Shown here one piece after another: positions 7,774 to 18,403 of a stretch of 64,000 nucleotides of DNA. The notes beneath the pieces are model-generated. The model had not been told where the DNA came from, made no database searches, and saw only the letters and a program-made list of their open reading frames with translations. The translations under genes and the position numbers were made by a program. Numbering within the stretch: the first letter of the stretch is position 1; every line of letters starts with the position of its first letter. Origin of the DNA: RHKX01 sp963823565 (GTDB lineage Bacteria > Actinomycetota > Thermoleophilia > Solirubrobacterales > 70-9); the NCBI GenBank assembly GCA_963823565.1, contig CAWGLR010000001.1:434001-498000 (forward strand), in the 5' to 3' direction.

Positions 7774-9394
7774 GGACGCGAGCGTACACCGAGCGGACCG
7801 CCTCGACCGCGTTCGGGATCTGCAAGACGCCGTCGCTCGGCTCGGCGGGCAGCGCGAACAGCTCGACCGGCCGCTCGAGCCCGCGAAGCCCGAACTCGCC
7901 GCGGCGCTCGAGCTCGACCTCCTCGACGAGGCGGTCCCGGGTCGCCGCAGTCAGCAGCAGGGCGTCGCCGGTGTCGCGGGTCGCCTCCTCGACTCGTGCG
8001 GCGACGTTGACGGCGTCGCCGATGACGCTGAAGTTGAGCCGGCCGGCGCCGCCGATCGACCCGGCGACGACCGGCCCGGTGTTGACCCCGATGCCGATCT
8101 CGAAGACGCCGCCCTCCCCGAGACGGTTGACGCGCTCGTCGATCGCCATCGCCGCGCGCAGCGCCCGGTCGGCGTGGTCGGCGAAGCGCTGCGGCGCCCC
8201 GAAGACCGCCATCAGGCCGTCGCCCTCGAACTTGTCCACGTGCCCGCCCTGCGCCGCGATCTCCGGCACGACGACCTCGAACAGCGCGTTGAGGCAGGCG
8301 ACCACCTCGCTGGCCTTGGCCCCCTCGGCGAAGCGGGTGAAGTCCTTGACGTCGCAGAACAGGATCGAGACCTCGACGAGGTCGCCCCGCTCCGAGAAGC
8401 CGTCGCTGAGGATGTGCTCGGCGACCTCGTGGTCGAGGTAGGTCCCGAACGCCTGGCGGATGCGCTCGCGCTCGCGCAGGCCGGTGACCATGTCGTTGAA
8501 CGACGCCGCCAGGTCGCCGATCTCGTCGCCGGTCGTGACCGGGACCGCCGCCTCGTAGTCGCCGTCGCGGACCGCGTCGGTGGCGCGCTGGAGATCGCGC
8601 AGCGGCTGCATGATCGACCGCGTCAGCAGCAGGGTCAGCTCGAGCGAGACCGTCGTCGCGACCCCGATCGCCGCGAGGACCGCGACCCCGAGGCTGTCGG
8701 CTCCGGAGACTGCCGCGACGGCGAGGCCGGTGATCACGTTGATCATCGGCAGCACCGCGAGCAGCCGCCAGCGCAGCGAGAGCGCGTCCACCTTGCTCGC
8801 CGTGCCCGGCTGGATCGCCCGGTTGATGTCCATCAGGATCGGGCGCATCCCGACCTCGAGCGTCAGGTAGTGGAGGATCGCCCCGTAGGCGACCGCGACG
8901 ACGCCGACGGCGAACAGCGGGAAGAAGCCCAGCCACCCGAGGTCGAAGACCAGCGCGGCGGTGACCGTCGACGGCAGGACGACCGCCACCACCAGCGCCG
9001 GCATCTCCCCGCGTACGAGGGAGAGAGGCAGGCCGACCGCCGCGGCCCAGGCGCGATCGGTCGCCTCGTCCCCGCGGTCGCCGGCGATCCACCGCCGCAG
9101 CGGGTCGAAGCGCTCGCGGATCCGGCGGTACCCGCGCGCGAGCGCGGCGCCGGTCGTCAGCACCCCGACCGCGAGGACGATCGCAACGTGCTCGAGGCTC
9201 TCGTCGTAGTAGAGGCCGAGCAGCAGGATCGTGGCGATCGCGACGGCGAAGCCCGCCTGGAGCTCGGCGACCACGAAGACCTTCGGATATCTGGCACCGA
9301 GCTTGCGATAGAGCCAGTCGAAGGGTGCGAAGAGCACGGACCCATTCTTCCGCAGCGGGGACGATTCGGGAAGCCAGCCGCCCATGAGAGGCAC
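7751..9394 (-). CDS. Membrane-bound class III adenylate/guanylate cyclase with HAMP domain
   Basis: 547 residues. The N-terminal half has several hydrophobic membrane spans (for example around residues 45-65, 70-90, 135-160, 165-185 and 210-260). A HAMP linker follows, TRSIMQPLRDLQRATDAV to FNDMVTGLRERER. The catalytic domain (about 330-510) has the two metal-binding Asp sites in ILFCDVKDFTRFAEG and DKFEGDGLMAVFGAP. GDAVNVAARVEEATR holds the transition-state Asn and Arg, so it looks active. The family makes cAMP (or cGMP) at the cytoplasmic face in response to membrane signals. It is the upstream neighbour of the ThDP enzyme in the same direction. Confidence 0.92.
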   Translation of the reverse strand: MPLMGGWLPESSPLRKNGSVLFAPFDWLYRKLGARYPKVFVVAELQAGFAVAIATILLLGLYYDESLEHVAIVLAVGVLTTGAALARGYRRIRERFDPLRRWIAGDRGDEATDRAWAAAVGLPLSLVRGEMPALVVAVVLPSTVTAALVFDLGWLGFFPLFAVGVVAVAYGAILHYLTLEVGMRPILMDINRAIQPGTASKVDALSLRWRLLAVLPMINVITGLAVAAVSGADSLGVAVLAAIGVATTVSLELTLLLTRSIMQPLRDLQRATDAVRDGDYEAAVPVTTGDEIGDLAASFNDMVTGLRERERIRQAFGTYLDHEVAEHILSDGFSERGDLVEVSILFCDVKDFTRFAEGAKASEVVACLNALFEVVVPEIAAQGGHVDKFEGDGLMAVFGAPQRFADHADRALRAAMAIDERVNRLGEGGVFEIGIGVNTGPVVAGSIGGAGRLNFSVIGDAVNVAARVEEATRDTGDALLLTAATRDRLVEEVELERRGEFGLRGLERPVELFALPAEPSDGVLQIPNAVEAVRSVYARVRGNRGED

Positions 9395-9433
9395 TTTTCA
9401 CTCGCTCAAGGCGCCGCCGGAACGTTCCGAATA

Positions 9434-10111
9434 ATGAAAGGCATGACCACGCTCATCCACGAGACGCGCGATCGCGTCGCCTTCGCGCTCGAGGGCGTCG
9501 CGCTCGGCGCCGAGGAGCTGATCGAGGCGGCGCGCGACCGGGCCGCCGTCCTGCTCACCGGCGCCGCCTGCCTGCTGGTCGTCGCGCTGTTCCTGCTCAG
9601 CGGGATCGGCGCCTCCTCCGGCTCCGACGCCACCGCGCTGGAGACGCCGCCCCCGCCCCCCGAGGCCACCCTGGTCGAGGAGCGCGGGTTCGCACTGTCG
9701 CTGCCGGCGGGCTGGACCGAGACCGAGGCGCCCGACGGCGCCCTCTACGCGGCCACCAACGCCGACGGCACCGTCCGCAGCACGCTCTGGGTCGAGCGCG
9801 AGCCCGAGCTGTCCTTCGAGTCCTACGTCGCCAGCTCGCTCAACGGGCTGCAGACCCTCGGCACCGACGCCCGGGTCGTCGACCAGATCCGCGGCAAGAC
9901 GCTCGAGGCCAGCTCCGCCGAGCTCAGCGCGATGGTCCCGCTCGACGGCCAGGCGCCCGGCCTCTACCGCGTGACGCTGCGCGCGGCGGGGCCCTACCGC
10001 TACTACCTCGCCAGCTCGGTGAGCCCGGACGCGCCCGCGAGCGCCAAGGCCGCCGTCGAGCTCCTCGGGGCCAGCCTGCGCCCCGAGCCGCCGGCCGCCG
10101 GCGGCGAGTAG
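9434..10111 (+). CDS. Single-span membrane protein, function unknown
   Basis: 225 residues. A cytoplasmic amphipathic N-terminus of about 35 residues is followed by one membrane span (AVLLTGAACLLVVALFLLSGIG, about 33-54). Then come a short Pro-rich linker (PPPPPEA) and an exported domain of about 140 residues containing GFALSLPAGWTE and a late YRYYLASSV. The FALSLPxGW pattern is typical of small extracytoplasmic lipoprotein-like domains of unknown function. ATG 9434 is used; ATG 9443 is an equal candidate since neither has a clear ribosome site. Confidence 0.7.
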   Translation: MKGMTTLIHETRDRVAFALEGVALGAEELIEAARDRAAVLLTGAACLLVVALFLLSGIGASSGSDATALETPPPPPEATLVEERGFALSLPAGWTETEAPDGALYAATNADGTVRSTLWVEREPELSFESYVASSLNGLQTLGTDARVVDQIRGKTLEASSAELSAMVPLDGQAPGLYRVTLRAAGPYRYYLASSVSPDAPASAKAAVELLGASLRPEPPAAGGE

Positions 10112-10131
10112 CCGCACCCTCCCGCCGGGCG

Positions 10132-10137
10132 TAGAAT
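10132..10137 (+). promoter_or_regulatory. Possible -10 element, leaderless transcript
   Basis: TAGAAT lies 7 bases before the GTG at 10145, so transcription would start at the start codon. No Shine-Dalgarno or clear -35 is seen. Confidence 0.35.
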
Positions 10138-10144
10138 CGGGCGC

Positions 10145-10798
10145 GTGAGGATCGGGCTTCTCGGCACCGGCATGGTCGGCAACGCGCTCGGCACCAAGCT
10201 GGTCGAGCTCGGCCACGAGGTGCGGATGGGAGCTCGCGAGAGAGGCAACGAGCGCGCGCTCCACTGGGCCGGCCAGGCGGGCGAGGGCGCCTCGCAGGGC
10301 GCCTTCGGCTCGGCGGCGAGCTTCGGCGAGATCGTCATCAACGCGACCTCGGGATCGGCGTCGATCGCCGCGCTCGAGGCCGCCGGCGAGGAGGAGCTCG
10401 CCGGGAAGGTCCTGATCGACGTCGCCAACCCGCTCGACCACTCCACCTCCCCGCCGAGCCTCGAGTACTGCAACGACACGAGCCTCGGCGAGCGGATCCA
10501 GGCGCGCTTCCCCGAGGCCCGGGTCGTGAAGGCGCTGAACACGGTCAACGCCTCGGTCATGACCGACCCCGGCAGCCTCGGCGAACCGACCTCGATCTTC
10601 ATCTGCGGGCAGGACGAGGCGGCGAAGGCGACGGTCGCCGAGCTGCTCGAGAGCTTCGGCTGGGAGCCCGAGCTGATCCTCGACCTCGGTGGAATCGAGG
10701 CTGCCCGCGGGACCGAGATGTACCTGCCGCTCTGGCTGCGGACGATGTTCGCCGTCGGCAACCCGATGTTCAACGTGCGGGTCGTGCGGGGCGAGTAG
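10145..10798 (+). CDS. F420-dependent NADP oxidoreductase-family protein
   Basis: 217 residues. The N-terminal RIGLLGTGMVGNALGTKLVE is a Rossmann GxGxxG motif. It is followed by GHEVRMGARE, the NADP-phosphate-type turn of F420:NADPH oxidoreductases. INATSGSAS, DVANPLD and VVKALNTVNASVMTDP match the rest of the family. It would pass hydride between NADP and coenzyme F420 or a related substrate. F420 specificity is not proven because many homologues have other substrates. It begins with GTG and converges with the GH15 gene, the stops being about 10 bases apart. Confidence 0.85.
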   Translation: MRIGLLGTGMVGNALGTKLVELGHEVRMGARERGNERALHWAGQAGEGASQGAFGSAASFGEIVINATSGSASIAALEAAGEEELAGKVLIDVANPLDHSTSPPSLEYCNDTSLGERIQARFPEARVVKALNTVNASVMTDPGSLGEPTSIFICGQDEAAKATVAELLESFGWEPELILDLGGIEAARGTEMYLPLWLRTMFAVGNPMFNVRVVRGE

Positions 10799-10807
10799 CG
10801 CCGCGCG

Positions 10808-12817
<2,010 letters not shown>

Positions 12818-13074
12818 GGGGTCTCGCCGGTCTCGCTGGCTTCAGGATCGGCCCCGGGGACGAGGCCTTGAGCGAAGGTAGCGCGCTCTCACGCGCGGAT
12901 CTGCGGCAACGGTCACGCTGAGCGCAGAAGTGCACGGATGTTGCGGGGTGGAGCTCCGGCGAGGGAAACCGGCGTCGAGCTTGGCGCGTGCGGTCGAGAC
13001 GAGCGCCGACGGCGGCTCCCCCCAAACGCGCCAGCGGCGAGTCCGGCTGATCCGGAGGTAGCCTCCCCCTGCCC

Positions 13075-13158
13075 GCCGGGGTGGCGGAACTGGCATACGC
13101 GGCCGGCTTAAAACCGGCTACCCGAGAGGGTTTGGGGGTTCAAATCCCTCCCCCGGCA
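13075..13158 (+). tRNA. tRNA-Leu (UAA)
   Basis: A class II tRNA with a long variable arm. The acceptor GCCGGGG (13075-13081) pairs with CCCCGGC (13151-13157). The anticodon loop CTTAAAA gives UAA, and the T-arm reads GGTTCAAATCC. It is 84 nt without encoded CCA. It stands alone in the 440-base space between the GH15 gene and the ECF sigma gene. The preceding 13059-13064 TAGCCT could be its -10. Confidence 0.95.
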
Positions 13159-13259
13159 TACGTTCGCCCACGCCTGAAGCCCGTCTTCGGCTGTCCGGAT
13201 ATTTAGGAAAACGCAACAAACGGCTCGGTACCTTGTTGTCGAGAGGGGATCGAGAAACT

Positions 13260-14729
13260 TTGGAAGCTTCCGCACTCGCACGCGCTACCAGGGGAGGGCT
13301 GCTGGCCCGCCGCTCGCCGCTGCTCAGATTCGAGAGCGACGAGCGCCTGGTCAAGCTGATCCGCGCCGGCCATGACGGCGCGTTCGAGGCGCTGTTCAAC
13401 CGCTACCACTCGCGGCTGCTGGCGTTCTGCACCTCGATGGTCAAGAGCCGCCAGGACGCCGAGGACGTGCTCCAGGACGTCTTCGCCAACGCGCACGCGG
13501 CGATGGTCGCCGACGAGCGGCCGCTGAACGTACGGCCCTGGCTCTACCGGATCGCCCGCAACCGCTGCCTCAACCACCTTCGCAAGCCGGTGCCCGAGGG
13601 CGTCGACTCGATGGACGTGCATCCCCATCAGAACGGGGTCACGACCGCTGATCACGTCCAGGATCGCGAGGAGCTGCGCCAGGTCCTCGCCGACGTCAGG
13701 ACGCTGCCCGAGACGCAGCGGACCGCGCTGCTGCTGCGGGAGATCGACCAGCTCTCCTACGAGGAGATCGCGCAGGCGATGGACACGACCGTGCCCTCGA
13801 TCAAGTCGCTGCTGGTCCGGGCGCGGATGGGCCTCGCCGAGTCGAGCAAGGCCCGGCTGATGACCTGCGGCGAGGTCCAGGTCGAGCTCGCCGAGGCCGC
13901 CGAGGGCATCGCCAAGGCCTCCGGCCCGGCCCGCAAGCACGTCCGCTCGTGCGATCGCTGCCGCGACTTCCGCAGCCAGCTCCGCTCCGACAGCAAGGCG
14001 CTCGCCGCCCTGTTCCCGGTCGGCCCGCTCGCGCTGATCAAGGGCGGCGTCCTCGCCAAGGTCTTCGGCGGCGGTGCGGCCGGCGGGACGTCGGTCGGCG
14101 CCGGCTCGGTCGGGGCGGGCTCCGCCGCCAGCGGGTTCTCCATCGTCGGCTCCGCGATCGGGGTCAAGGCCGCGGCCGGGATGGCGACCGCGGCGCTGCT
14201 GACCGCCGGCGCCGTCGAGGTCCGCAACAACCTCGGCGACGGCGAGCCCGAGCAGTCGAACCGCGGCGAGCAGGTGACCGCCGCGACCGCTCCCCCGGTC
14301 GCCGACATCGCCGACAGCGTGGCTCAGCCGATCGCGGCCTTCACCCCCGCCCCCGCGCCCGTCAAGGACGAGAAGCCGGCCGAGGCGGCTCCGCCCGTCA
14401 CGCCGCCCGCGGACGCGGCACCGAACGATCGCCCCGCCGCGACCGAGCCCGCACCACCGGTTCCGGCCGAGGAGCCGGCAGCCGAGGAGCCCGCGGCCGA
14501 CCCGGGCACCGTGGACATCGGCAGCATCGGCGAGGAGCCGGCGCCGATCGGCGACGAGCCCGGAACCGCCCCCTCGGTCCCGGTCGAGCCGGAGCCGGAG
14601 CCTGCCCCGACCGACCCGACCGCACCCCCGCCGACCGCACCCCCGCCCGTCGTGCCGCCCGTCGCCGAGCCGGCGCCCGCGCCGCCGCCGGGGGCCCCCG
14701 CGATCGAAACCGGGCGCTCGACCAGCTGA
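13260..14729 (+). CDS. ECF sigma factor fused to zinc-type anti-sigma segment, hydrophobic span and Pro-rich tail
   Basis: 489 residues from TTG 13260. Region 2 (about 27-110) has FEALFNRYHSRLLAFC and DAEDVLQDVFANAH; region 4 (about 140-195) has LPETQRTALLLREIDQLSYE and an HTH. Instead of stopping, the protein continues with a segment carrying HVRSCDRC (His227, Cys231, Cys234), the H-x3-C-x2-C ZAS motif of zinc anti-sigma factors. A hydrophobic stretch (about 290-318) and 160 residues of Pro/Ala/Glu repeats follow. Sigma-anti-sigma fusions of this kind are known among some actinobacterial ECF groups. TTG 13260 follows GAGAGGGG by 11 bases; TTG 13233 is an alternative start. Confidence 0.88.
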   Translation: MEASALARATRGGLLARRSPLLRFESDERLVKLIRAGHDGAFEALFNRYHSRLLAFCTSMVKSRQDAEDVLQDVFANAHAAMVADERPLNVRPWLYRIARNRCLNHLRKPVPEGVDSMDVHPHQNGVTTADHVQDREELRQVLADVRTLPETQRTALLLREIDQLSYEEIAQAMDTTVPSIKSLLVRARMGLAESSKARLMTCGEVQVELAEAAEGIAKASGPARKHVRSCDRCRDFRSQLRSDSKALAALFPVGPLALIKGGVLAKVFGGGAAGGTSVGAGSVGAGSAASGFSIVGSAIGVKAAAGMATAALLTAGAVEVRNNLGDGEPEQSNRGEQVTAATAPPVADIADSVAQPIAAFTPAPAPVKDEKPAEAAPPVTPPADAAPNDRPAATEPAPPVPAEEPAAEEPAADPGTVDIGSIGEEPAPIGDEPGTAPSVPVEPEPEPAPTDPTAPPPTAPPPVVPPVAEPAPAPPPGAPAIETGRSTS

Positions 14730-14731
14730 CA

Positions 14732-14756
14732 GATCCCGCCCACTTCGGGCGGGATC
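14732..14756 (+). terminator. Hairpin terminator after the ECF sigma gene
   Basis: A perfect 10-bp stem (14732-14741 with 14747-14756) with a 5-base loop lies 2 bases after the stop. No U-run follows, as is common in such GC-rich genomes. The rest of the gap to 14975 shows nothing else recognisable. Confidence 0.6.
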
Positions 14757-14975
14757 CCCTCAACATCCGTCGAATCGACCCCGCCGCGGCCGAAGGAGGC
14801 CGGCGGCCGGGCCGATCAGGGCACTTGAGGGTTCCCGTCGACAGGCCCATGGGTCTCATGCCCGGGACGGGGTCGAATGGGATTGGGACCGACCCGCCGC
14901 ACGGCGCCGCACCTGAGGGGGCGGCGCCGGCGGCCGGGTCAAGCCGCCGGCCGGGGCTCCGCGGCACCTCGCCGC

Positions 14976-15326
14976 CTACTCCGGTCCCGCGTCCTCTCGC
15001 GCCCCCTCCGGCGGCCCGAGCTCACCGGCCAGCGCCCAGCCGACCGCGACGCCGACCATCATCCCGATCCGGGTCTCCTCCGCCAGCAGCGTCGCCGTCG
15101 CCGTGATGCGCTCGTCCTGGTCCGGAATCGCGGCGACGCGATCGATCTGGGAGCTGTGCCCGTCCTCGAACCAGCCACCGCTGGCGAGGGCACCGGCGAG
15201 GATCCGCTGGAGCGCGGGCGCGGCCGCCGCCACCGCGGCCTCCGCCGCCGCGATCCGGCCGCTCTCGCCGAGTCGCTCGATCGCCGCCTCGAGCGCGGCC
15301 GCGTCGTAGCGGCCCGGCTCGTTCAA
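14976..15326 (-). CDS. Small helical hypothetical protein coupled to the rhomboid homologue
   Basis: 116 residues from a TTG start at 15326 that overlaps the TGA of the upstream rhomboid-like gene by 4 bases (TTGA). The composition is strongly helical and Ala-rich, with AALEAAIERLGESGRIAAAE followed by a second helix. FEDGHSSQIDRVAAIPDQDERI lies around residue 66 and a mildly hydrophobic helix (IGMMVGVAVGWALAGEL, about 93-110) is near the end. I do not recognise the family. Only the frame coupling and conserved-looking composition support it as a gene. Confidence 0.55.
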   Translation of the reverse strand: MNEPGRYDAAALEAAIERLGESGRIAAAEAAVAAAAPALQRILAGALASGGWFEDGHSSQIDRVAAIPDQDERITATATLLAEETRIGMMVGVAVGWALAGELGPPEGAREDAGPE

Positions 15327-16099
15327 GCCGCCGCCCGCCGAGCCGCGAGCGCCCCCATCGCCAGCCCGACGATCCCGCCGACGACCCCCGCGATCGGATC
15401 GGCGCCGCGCTCGGCGAGGGGAAGCAGGAGCAGCACCGCCGCCGCGACGCCGGCGCCGAGCACGTCGACGTCGTCCCAGCTCCCGCCCTCCTCCGCCCGG
15501 CGCAGCATCAGCCATGCGCCGAGCAGGCCCAGCGCGACGCCGTTGCCGCCGAAGGCGACGACTGTCTCGGTCAGCCCGCTGGACTGCACGGCGCCGGTCG
15601 CGAGCATCCCGAGCGTTCCCGTCGCGAGGATCAGCGTCACCGTGGCCAGCGTGCCCAGCCGCCGCTCGACCGCTACGCCGAAGACCCCGATCGCCATCGC
15701 GGTGACGATGAAGGCGCCGACGTCGTCGTAGGCGAAGGGGGCGGTGACGTAGCGCCACGGCTCGTCGCCGGCCGGGCCGACGATGGCCCCGATCTCGGTC
15801 AGGTCGAGCGGTACCGCGCGGCCGAGGACGATCAGCAGGGCGCCGATCAGCAGCGTCACCATCGTCGCGACGGGGCGGGCGGCGAAGTCGAAGGAGATCG
15901 AGCGCTCGGCAGCGCGCTCGGCCCGCAGGCGCCGACGCTTGTCGCGGCGGCTCTCGTGGACCCTGATCTCGTCGCCCTCGCGCTCGAGCTTCGGGGCTCG
16001 CTTGCGGAGTCGGTGCCCGCAATAGGGGCACTCGGTCACGTACGGGCTCACCTCCGAGCCGCAGCTCCTGCAGACGACGGTCAGCTCGGGTGCCGGCAC
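15323..16099 (-). CDS. Zinc-ribbon rhomboid-fold protein lacking catalytic residues
   Basis: 258 residues from GTG 16099. The N-terminus holds a zinc ribbon (Cys10, Cys13, Cys24, Cys27) followed by a highly basic linker (KRRRLRAERAAER). From about residue 75 there are six hydrophobic spans with rhomboid-type order. The span-4 signature normally GxSG followed by xxxGLLGA reads FGGNGVALGLLGAWLM here, so the serine nucleophile is Asn186. The final span, DPIAGVVGGIVGLAMG, lacks the catalytic His of the usual H-x-x-G. It should be a membrane-embedded pseudoprotease. The downstream 116-residue gene is translationally coupled. Confidence 0.75.
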   Translation of the reverse strand: MPAPELTVVCRSCGSEVSPYVTECPYCGHRLRKRAPKLEREGDEIRVHESRRDKRRRLRAERAAERSISFDFAARPVATMVTLLIGALLIVLGRAVPLDLTEIGAIVGPAGDEPWRYVTAPFAYDDVGAFIVTAMAIGVFGVAVERRLGTLATVTLILATGTLGMLATGAVQSSGLTETVVAFGGNGVALGLLGAWLMLRRAEEGGSWDDVDVLGAGVAAAVLLLLPLAERGADPIAGVVGGIVGLAMGALAARRAAA

Positions 16100-16146
16100 G
16101 GGTACGAGGATAGCCCGGCGAAGCTCGCTCGATCCCGGGCGCGGCG

Positions 16147-17259
16147 CTAGGCGCGGAGCGCGACCACGTCCCTGACCAGGGCCCGGAAGTCGCCGTCGTG
16201 GGAGTCGAAGTAGTCGAGCTGGGCGCGGGCGCCGGTGCCCTCGGCCAGGATCCGGTGGATCGGCGCGAGCTGCTCGCGGACGCCGAGCGCCTCGATGCTC
16301 GGATCGATCTCGGTCAGCAGGCGATGGGCGAGCTCGCGGGCCGGCGTCCGGCGCCCGCGGTGGAAATCGACGAGGTTGCCCTCCATCGCCCGCACACAGG
16401 CGCGGACCTTGTTGTCGTCGATGAGCTCCGTCGGCTGCTCGACCAGCGGCTCCTCCGCCTCCCACAGCGTCGCGAAGCGATGCGCGAGGGCGACCGTCAG
16501 GGCCGCGAAGCCGACCGTGTCCTCCAGCCGCGTCGACTGATCGAAGATCCTCGTCTCGACGGTGCCGAGGTTCGGGTGCGGCCGCACGTCCCACCAGAGG
16601 AACGTGTAGTCGATGATCGCGCCGGCGCGGACCATCTGCGAGACGCGGCGGGAGTAGATCTCCCAGCCGCCGTAGTGGGGCGGGATGCCGACGCGGGGAA
16701 ACGCGCGGAAGACCGGGGTGCGCGAGGAGTGCAGGCCGGTCCGCTCGCCCTGCCAGAACGGCGAGTTCGCCGAGAGCGCGAGCATCAGCGGCAGGTGCCG
16801 GCGAATGCCGTCGGCGACGTAGACCGCCTTCTCGGGGGAGTCGATGCCGACGTGGACGTGGGTGCCGAAGATCAGCTCGTTGGCGGCGATCGAGCTGAGC
16901 TCGTCGTGCAGCTCGATGTAGCGGTCGCGCTCGACGATCCGCTGATCCGCGCAGCGCGCGAAGGGATGGGTGCCGGCGGCGCCGATGCGCATGCCGTTGC
17001 GCTCGGCCACGTCGCAGACCATCTCGCGCAGTGCGCGAAGCTCCTCGCCCGCCTCGGCCACCGTCGCGCACGGCGACGTCGCGACCTCGAGGACCGATTG
17101 GAAGAGCTCGGGCTTGACCTGCCCCTCGAACTCGGCCGGGACGTCGCCGAGGATCCGCTCGATCCCGCTGACCAGGTCGAAGGTGTCGGGGTCGAGGAGC
17201 ATCAACTCCTCTTCGATTCCGACGGTGTACGGGGTGGAGTTGAAGCTGTGGTCGAGCAC
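16147..17259 (-). CDS. YbdK-type carboxylate-amine ligase (GCS2 family)
   Basis: 370 residues from GTG 17259, matching the roughly 370 of YbdK. An N-terminal TVGIEEELMLLDPDT binds metal-ATP. VLEVATSPCATVAEA, ANELIFGTHVHVGIDS, SANSPFWQGERTGLHSSR and a C-terminal DSHDGDFRALVRDVV are characteristic. YbdK proteins have weak gamma-glutamylcysteine-forming activity in vitro; their physiological product is unsettled. An upstream extension to 17460 would overlap the aldolase start and has no family similarity, so it is rejected. The gene diverges from the aldolase gene across about 180 bases. Confidence 0.88.
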   Translation of the reverse strand: MLDHSFNSTPYTVGIEEELMLLDPDTFDLVSGIERILGDVPAEFEGQVKPELFQSVLEVATSPCATVAEAGEELRALREMVCDVAERNGMRIGAAGTHPFARCADQRIVERDRYIELHDELSSIAANELIFGTHVHVGIDSPEKAVYVADGIRRHLPLMLALSANSPFWQGERTGLHSSRTPVFRAFPRVGIPPHYGGWEIYSRRVSQMVRAGAIIDYTFLWWDVRPHPNLGTVETRIFDQSTRLEDTVGFAALTVALAHRFATLWEAEEPLVEQPTELIDDNKVRACVRAMEGNLVDFHRGRRTPARELAHRLLTEIDPSIEALGVREQLAPIHRILAEGTGARAQLDYFDSHDGDFRALVRDVVALRA

Positions 17260-17440
17260 GGAGGGTGAGCCGCTCCGGGGGCTCTCGCGGTCGGATGCTA
17301 CCCCCGTCGGCGGTGGATACACGAGCGATATCCGTAGTCCGCACGGCCGCATCGCGAGCGGGAGCGCCGATACACTGACCGCCCCCGCGGCCCTCCCAAC
17401 TTCGAGTCCCGGCCGCCCGAAACCACCAAGGAGGACCCCC

Positions 17441-18361
17441 GTGGAGGTCAAGAGCATCACCGAGCAGAAGTCGCTTCTGGACGTGCTCCCGCCCGGAAAG
17501 CGCGCGCGGCTGCATCGGCTGCTTTACGAGTTCGGCCCGGGCAACGGCACGCTGATGCTGCTGCCGATCGATCAGGGGATCGAGCACGGCCCCCGCGACT
17601 TCTTCCCGAATCCGGCCTCGAAGGACCCCGAGTACCAGTTCCGGCTCGCGGCCGAGGCGGGGTACTCCGCGATCGCCTGCCAGATCGGCCTCGCGACCAA
17701 GTACTACCCCGACTACGCGGGCCGCGTGCCGCTGATCCTGAAGGTCAACGGCAAGACCGACATCCCGCCCTCCGGCCGCGCCCTGTCGACGGTCAACGCG
17801 TCGGTCGAGGACGCGGTCCGGCTCGGCGCCGACGCGGTCGGCTACACGCTCTACGTCGGCTCCCCGCGCCAGGACGAGGACCTGCTCCAGCTCAAGCAGG
17901 TCCGCGAGGACTGCGACCGCTTCGGGATGCCGCTCGTCATCTGGTCCTATCCCCGCGGCGAGGCGGTCGAGAAGAAGGGCGGCCAGAACTCGTTCTATGC
18001 CATCGACTACGCGGCGCGGATGGCGATGGAGATGGGCGCCGACATCGTCAAGCTCAACATGCCGAAGATCAACGCGGACAAGGACAAGGACGCGCCCGCC
18101 CCCTACAACGAGGGCGGCTTCAGCCAGGAGGACGCGATCGCGCACTGCGTCGAGTCCGCCGGCCGTGCCCTGGTGGTCCTCTCGGGGGGCTCGAAGATCG
18201 ACGACGACAAGCTCCTCGAGCAGACCCGCTTCGTGATGGAGGCCGGCGGCTCCGGCGTCATCTACGGGCGCAACGTCTGGCAGCGCGAGTGGAACGAGGC
18301 GATCGAGATCGTCGAGCAGATCAAGGAGACCATCGTCTCCGGGGTAACCCGCACGCCGTAG
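17441..18361 (+). CDS. Class I fructose-bisphosphate aldolase, DhnA/archaeal type
   Basis: 306 residues from GTG 17441, preceded by a strong ribosome site (AAGGAGG, 17428-17434). The TIM barrel shows LMLLPIDQGIEHGPRDFF near residue 38, AIACQIGLATKYY, and MGADIVKLNMPK with the Schiff-base lysine. VVLSGGSKIDDDKL and GSGVIYGRNVWQRE form the phosphate site. It cleaves fructose-1,6-bisphosphate to triose phosphates in glycolysis and gluconeogenesis. Related DhnA/LsrF-type aldolases act on other sugars, but length and motifs favour FBP aldolase. Confidence 0.9.
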   Translation: MEVKSITEQKSLLDVLPPGKRARLHRLLYEFGPGNGTLMLLPIDQGIEHGPRDFFPNPASKDPEYQFRLAAEAGYSAIACQIGLATKYYPDYAGRVPLILKVNGKTDIPPSGRALSTVNASVEDAVRLGADAVGYTLYVGSPRQDEDLLQLKQVREDCDRFGMPLVIWSYPRGEAVEKKGGQNSFYAIDYAARMAMEMGADIVKLNMPKINADKDKDAPAPYNEGGFSQEDAIAHCVESAGRALVVLSGGSKIDDDKLLEQTRFVMEAGGSGVIYGRNVWQREWNEAIEIVEQIKETIVSGVTRTP

Positions 18362-18363
18362 GT

Positions 18364-18388
18364 CCGGGGGCAGTGGCCCGGCCCCCGG
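18364..18388 (+). terminator. Hairpin after aldolase gene
   Basis: An 8-bp GC stem (18364-18371 with 18381-18388) with a 9-base loop begins 3 bases past the aldolase stop and lies just ahead of the nuclease GTG at 18404. Confidence 0.45.
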
Positions 18389-18403
18389 GGTTGGGGGCTT
18401 CAG

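Noticed and set aside
6082..9400. Long plus-strand open frames opposite the ThDP enzyme and the cyclase
   Set aside because: These are GC-driven antisense shadows with low-complexity Arg/Asp/Val content and no domain. The minus strand carries clear motifs.
12818..13074. The 257-base gap between the GH15 gene and tRNA-Leu as a possible RNA gene or coding region
   Set aside because: There is no stable long hairpin and no conserved frame. Only a possible TACCTT -10 for GH15 (12875-12880, minus) and a TAGCCT before the tRNA were seen, both weak.
14757..14975. Gap after the ECF sigma terminator as a small gene
   Set aside because: Short frames are antisense-like Pro/Arg sequence with no start context; nothing supportable.
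17260..17460. N-terminal extension of the YbdK-like protein
   Set aside because: It has no family similarity and would overlap the aldolase start and its ribosome site.
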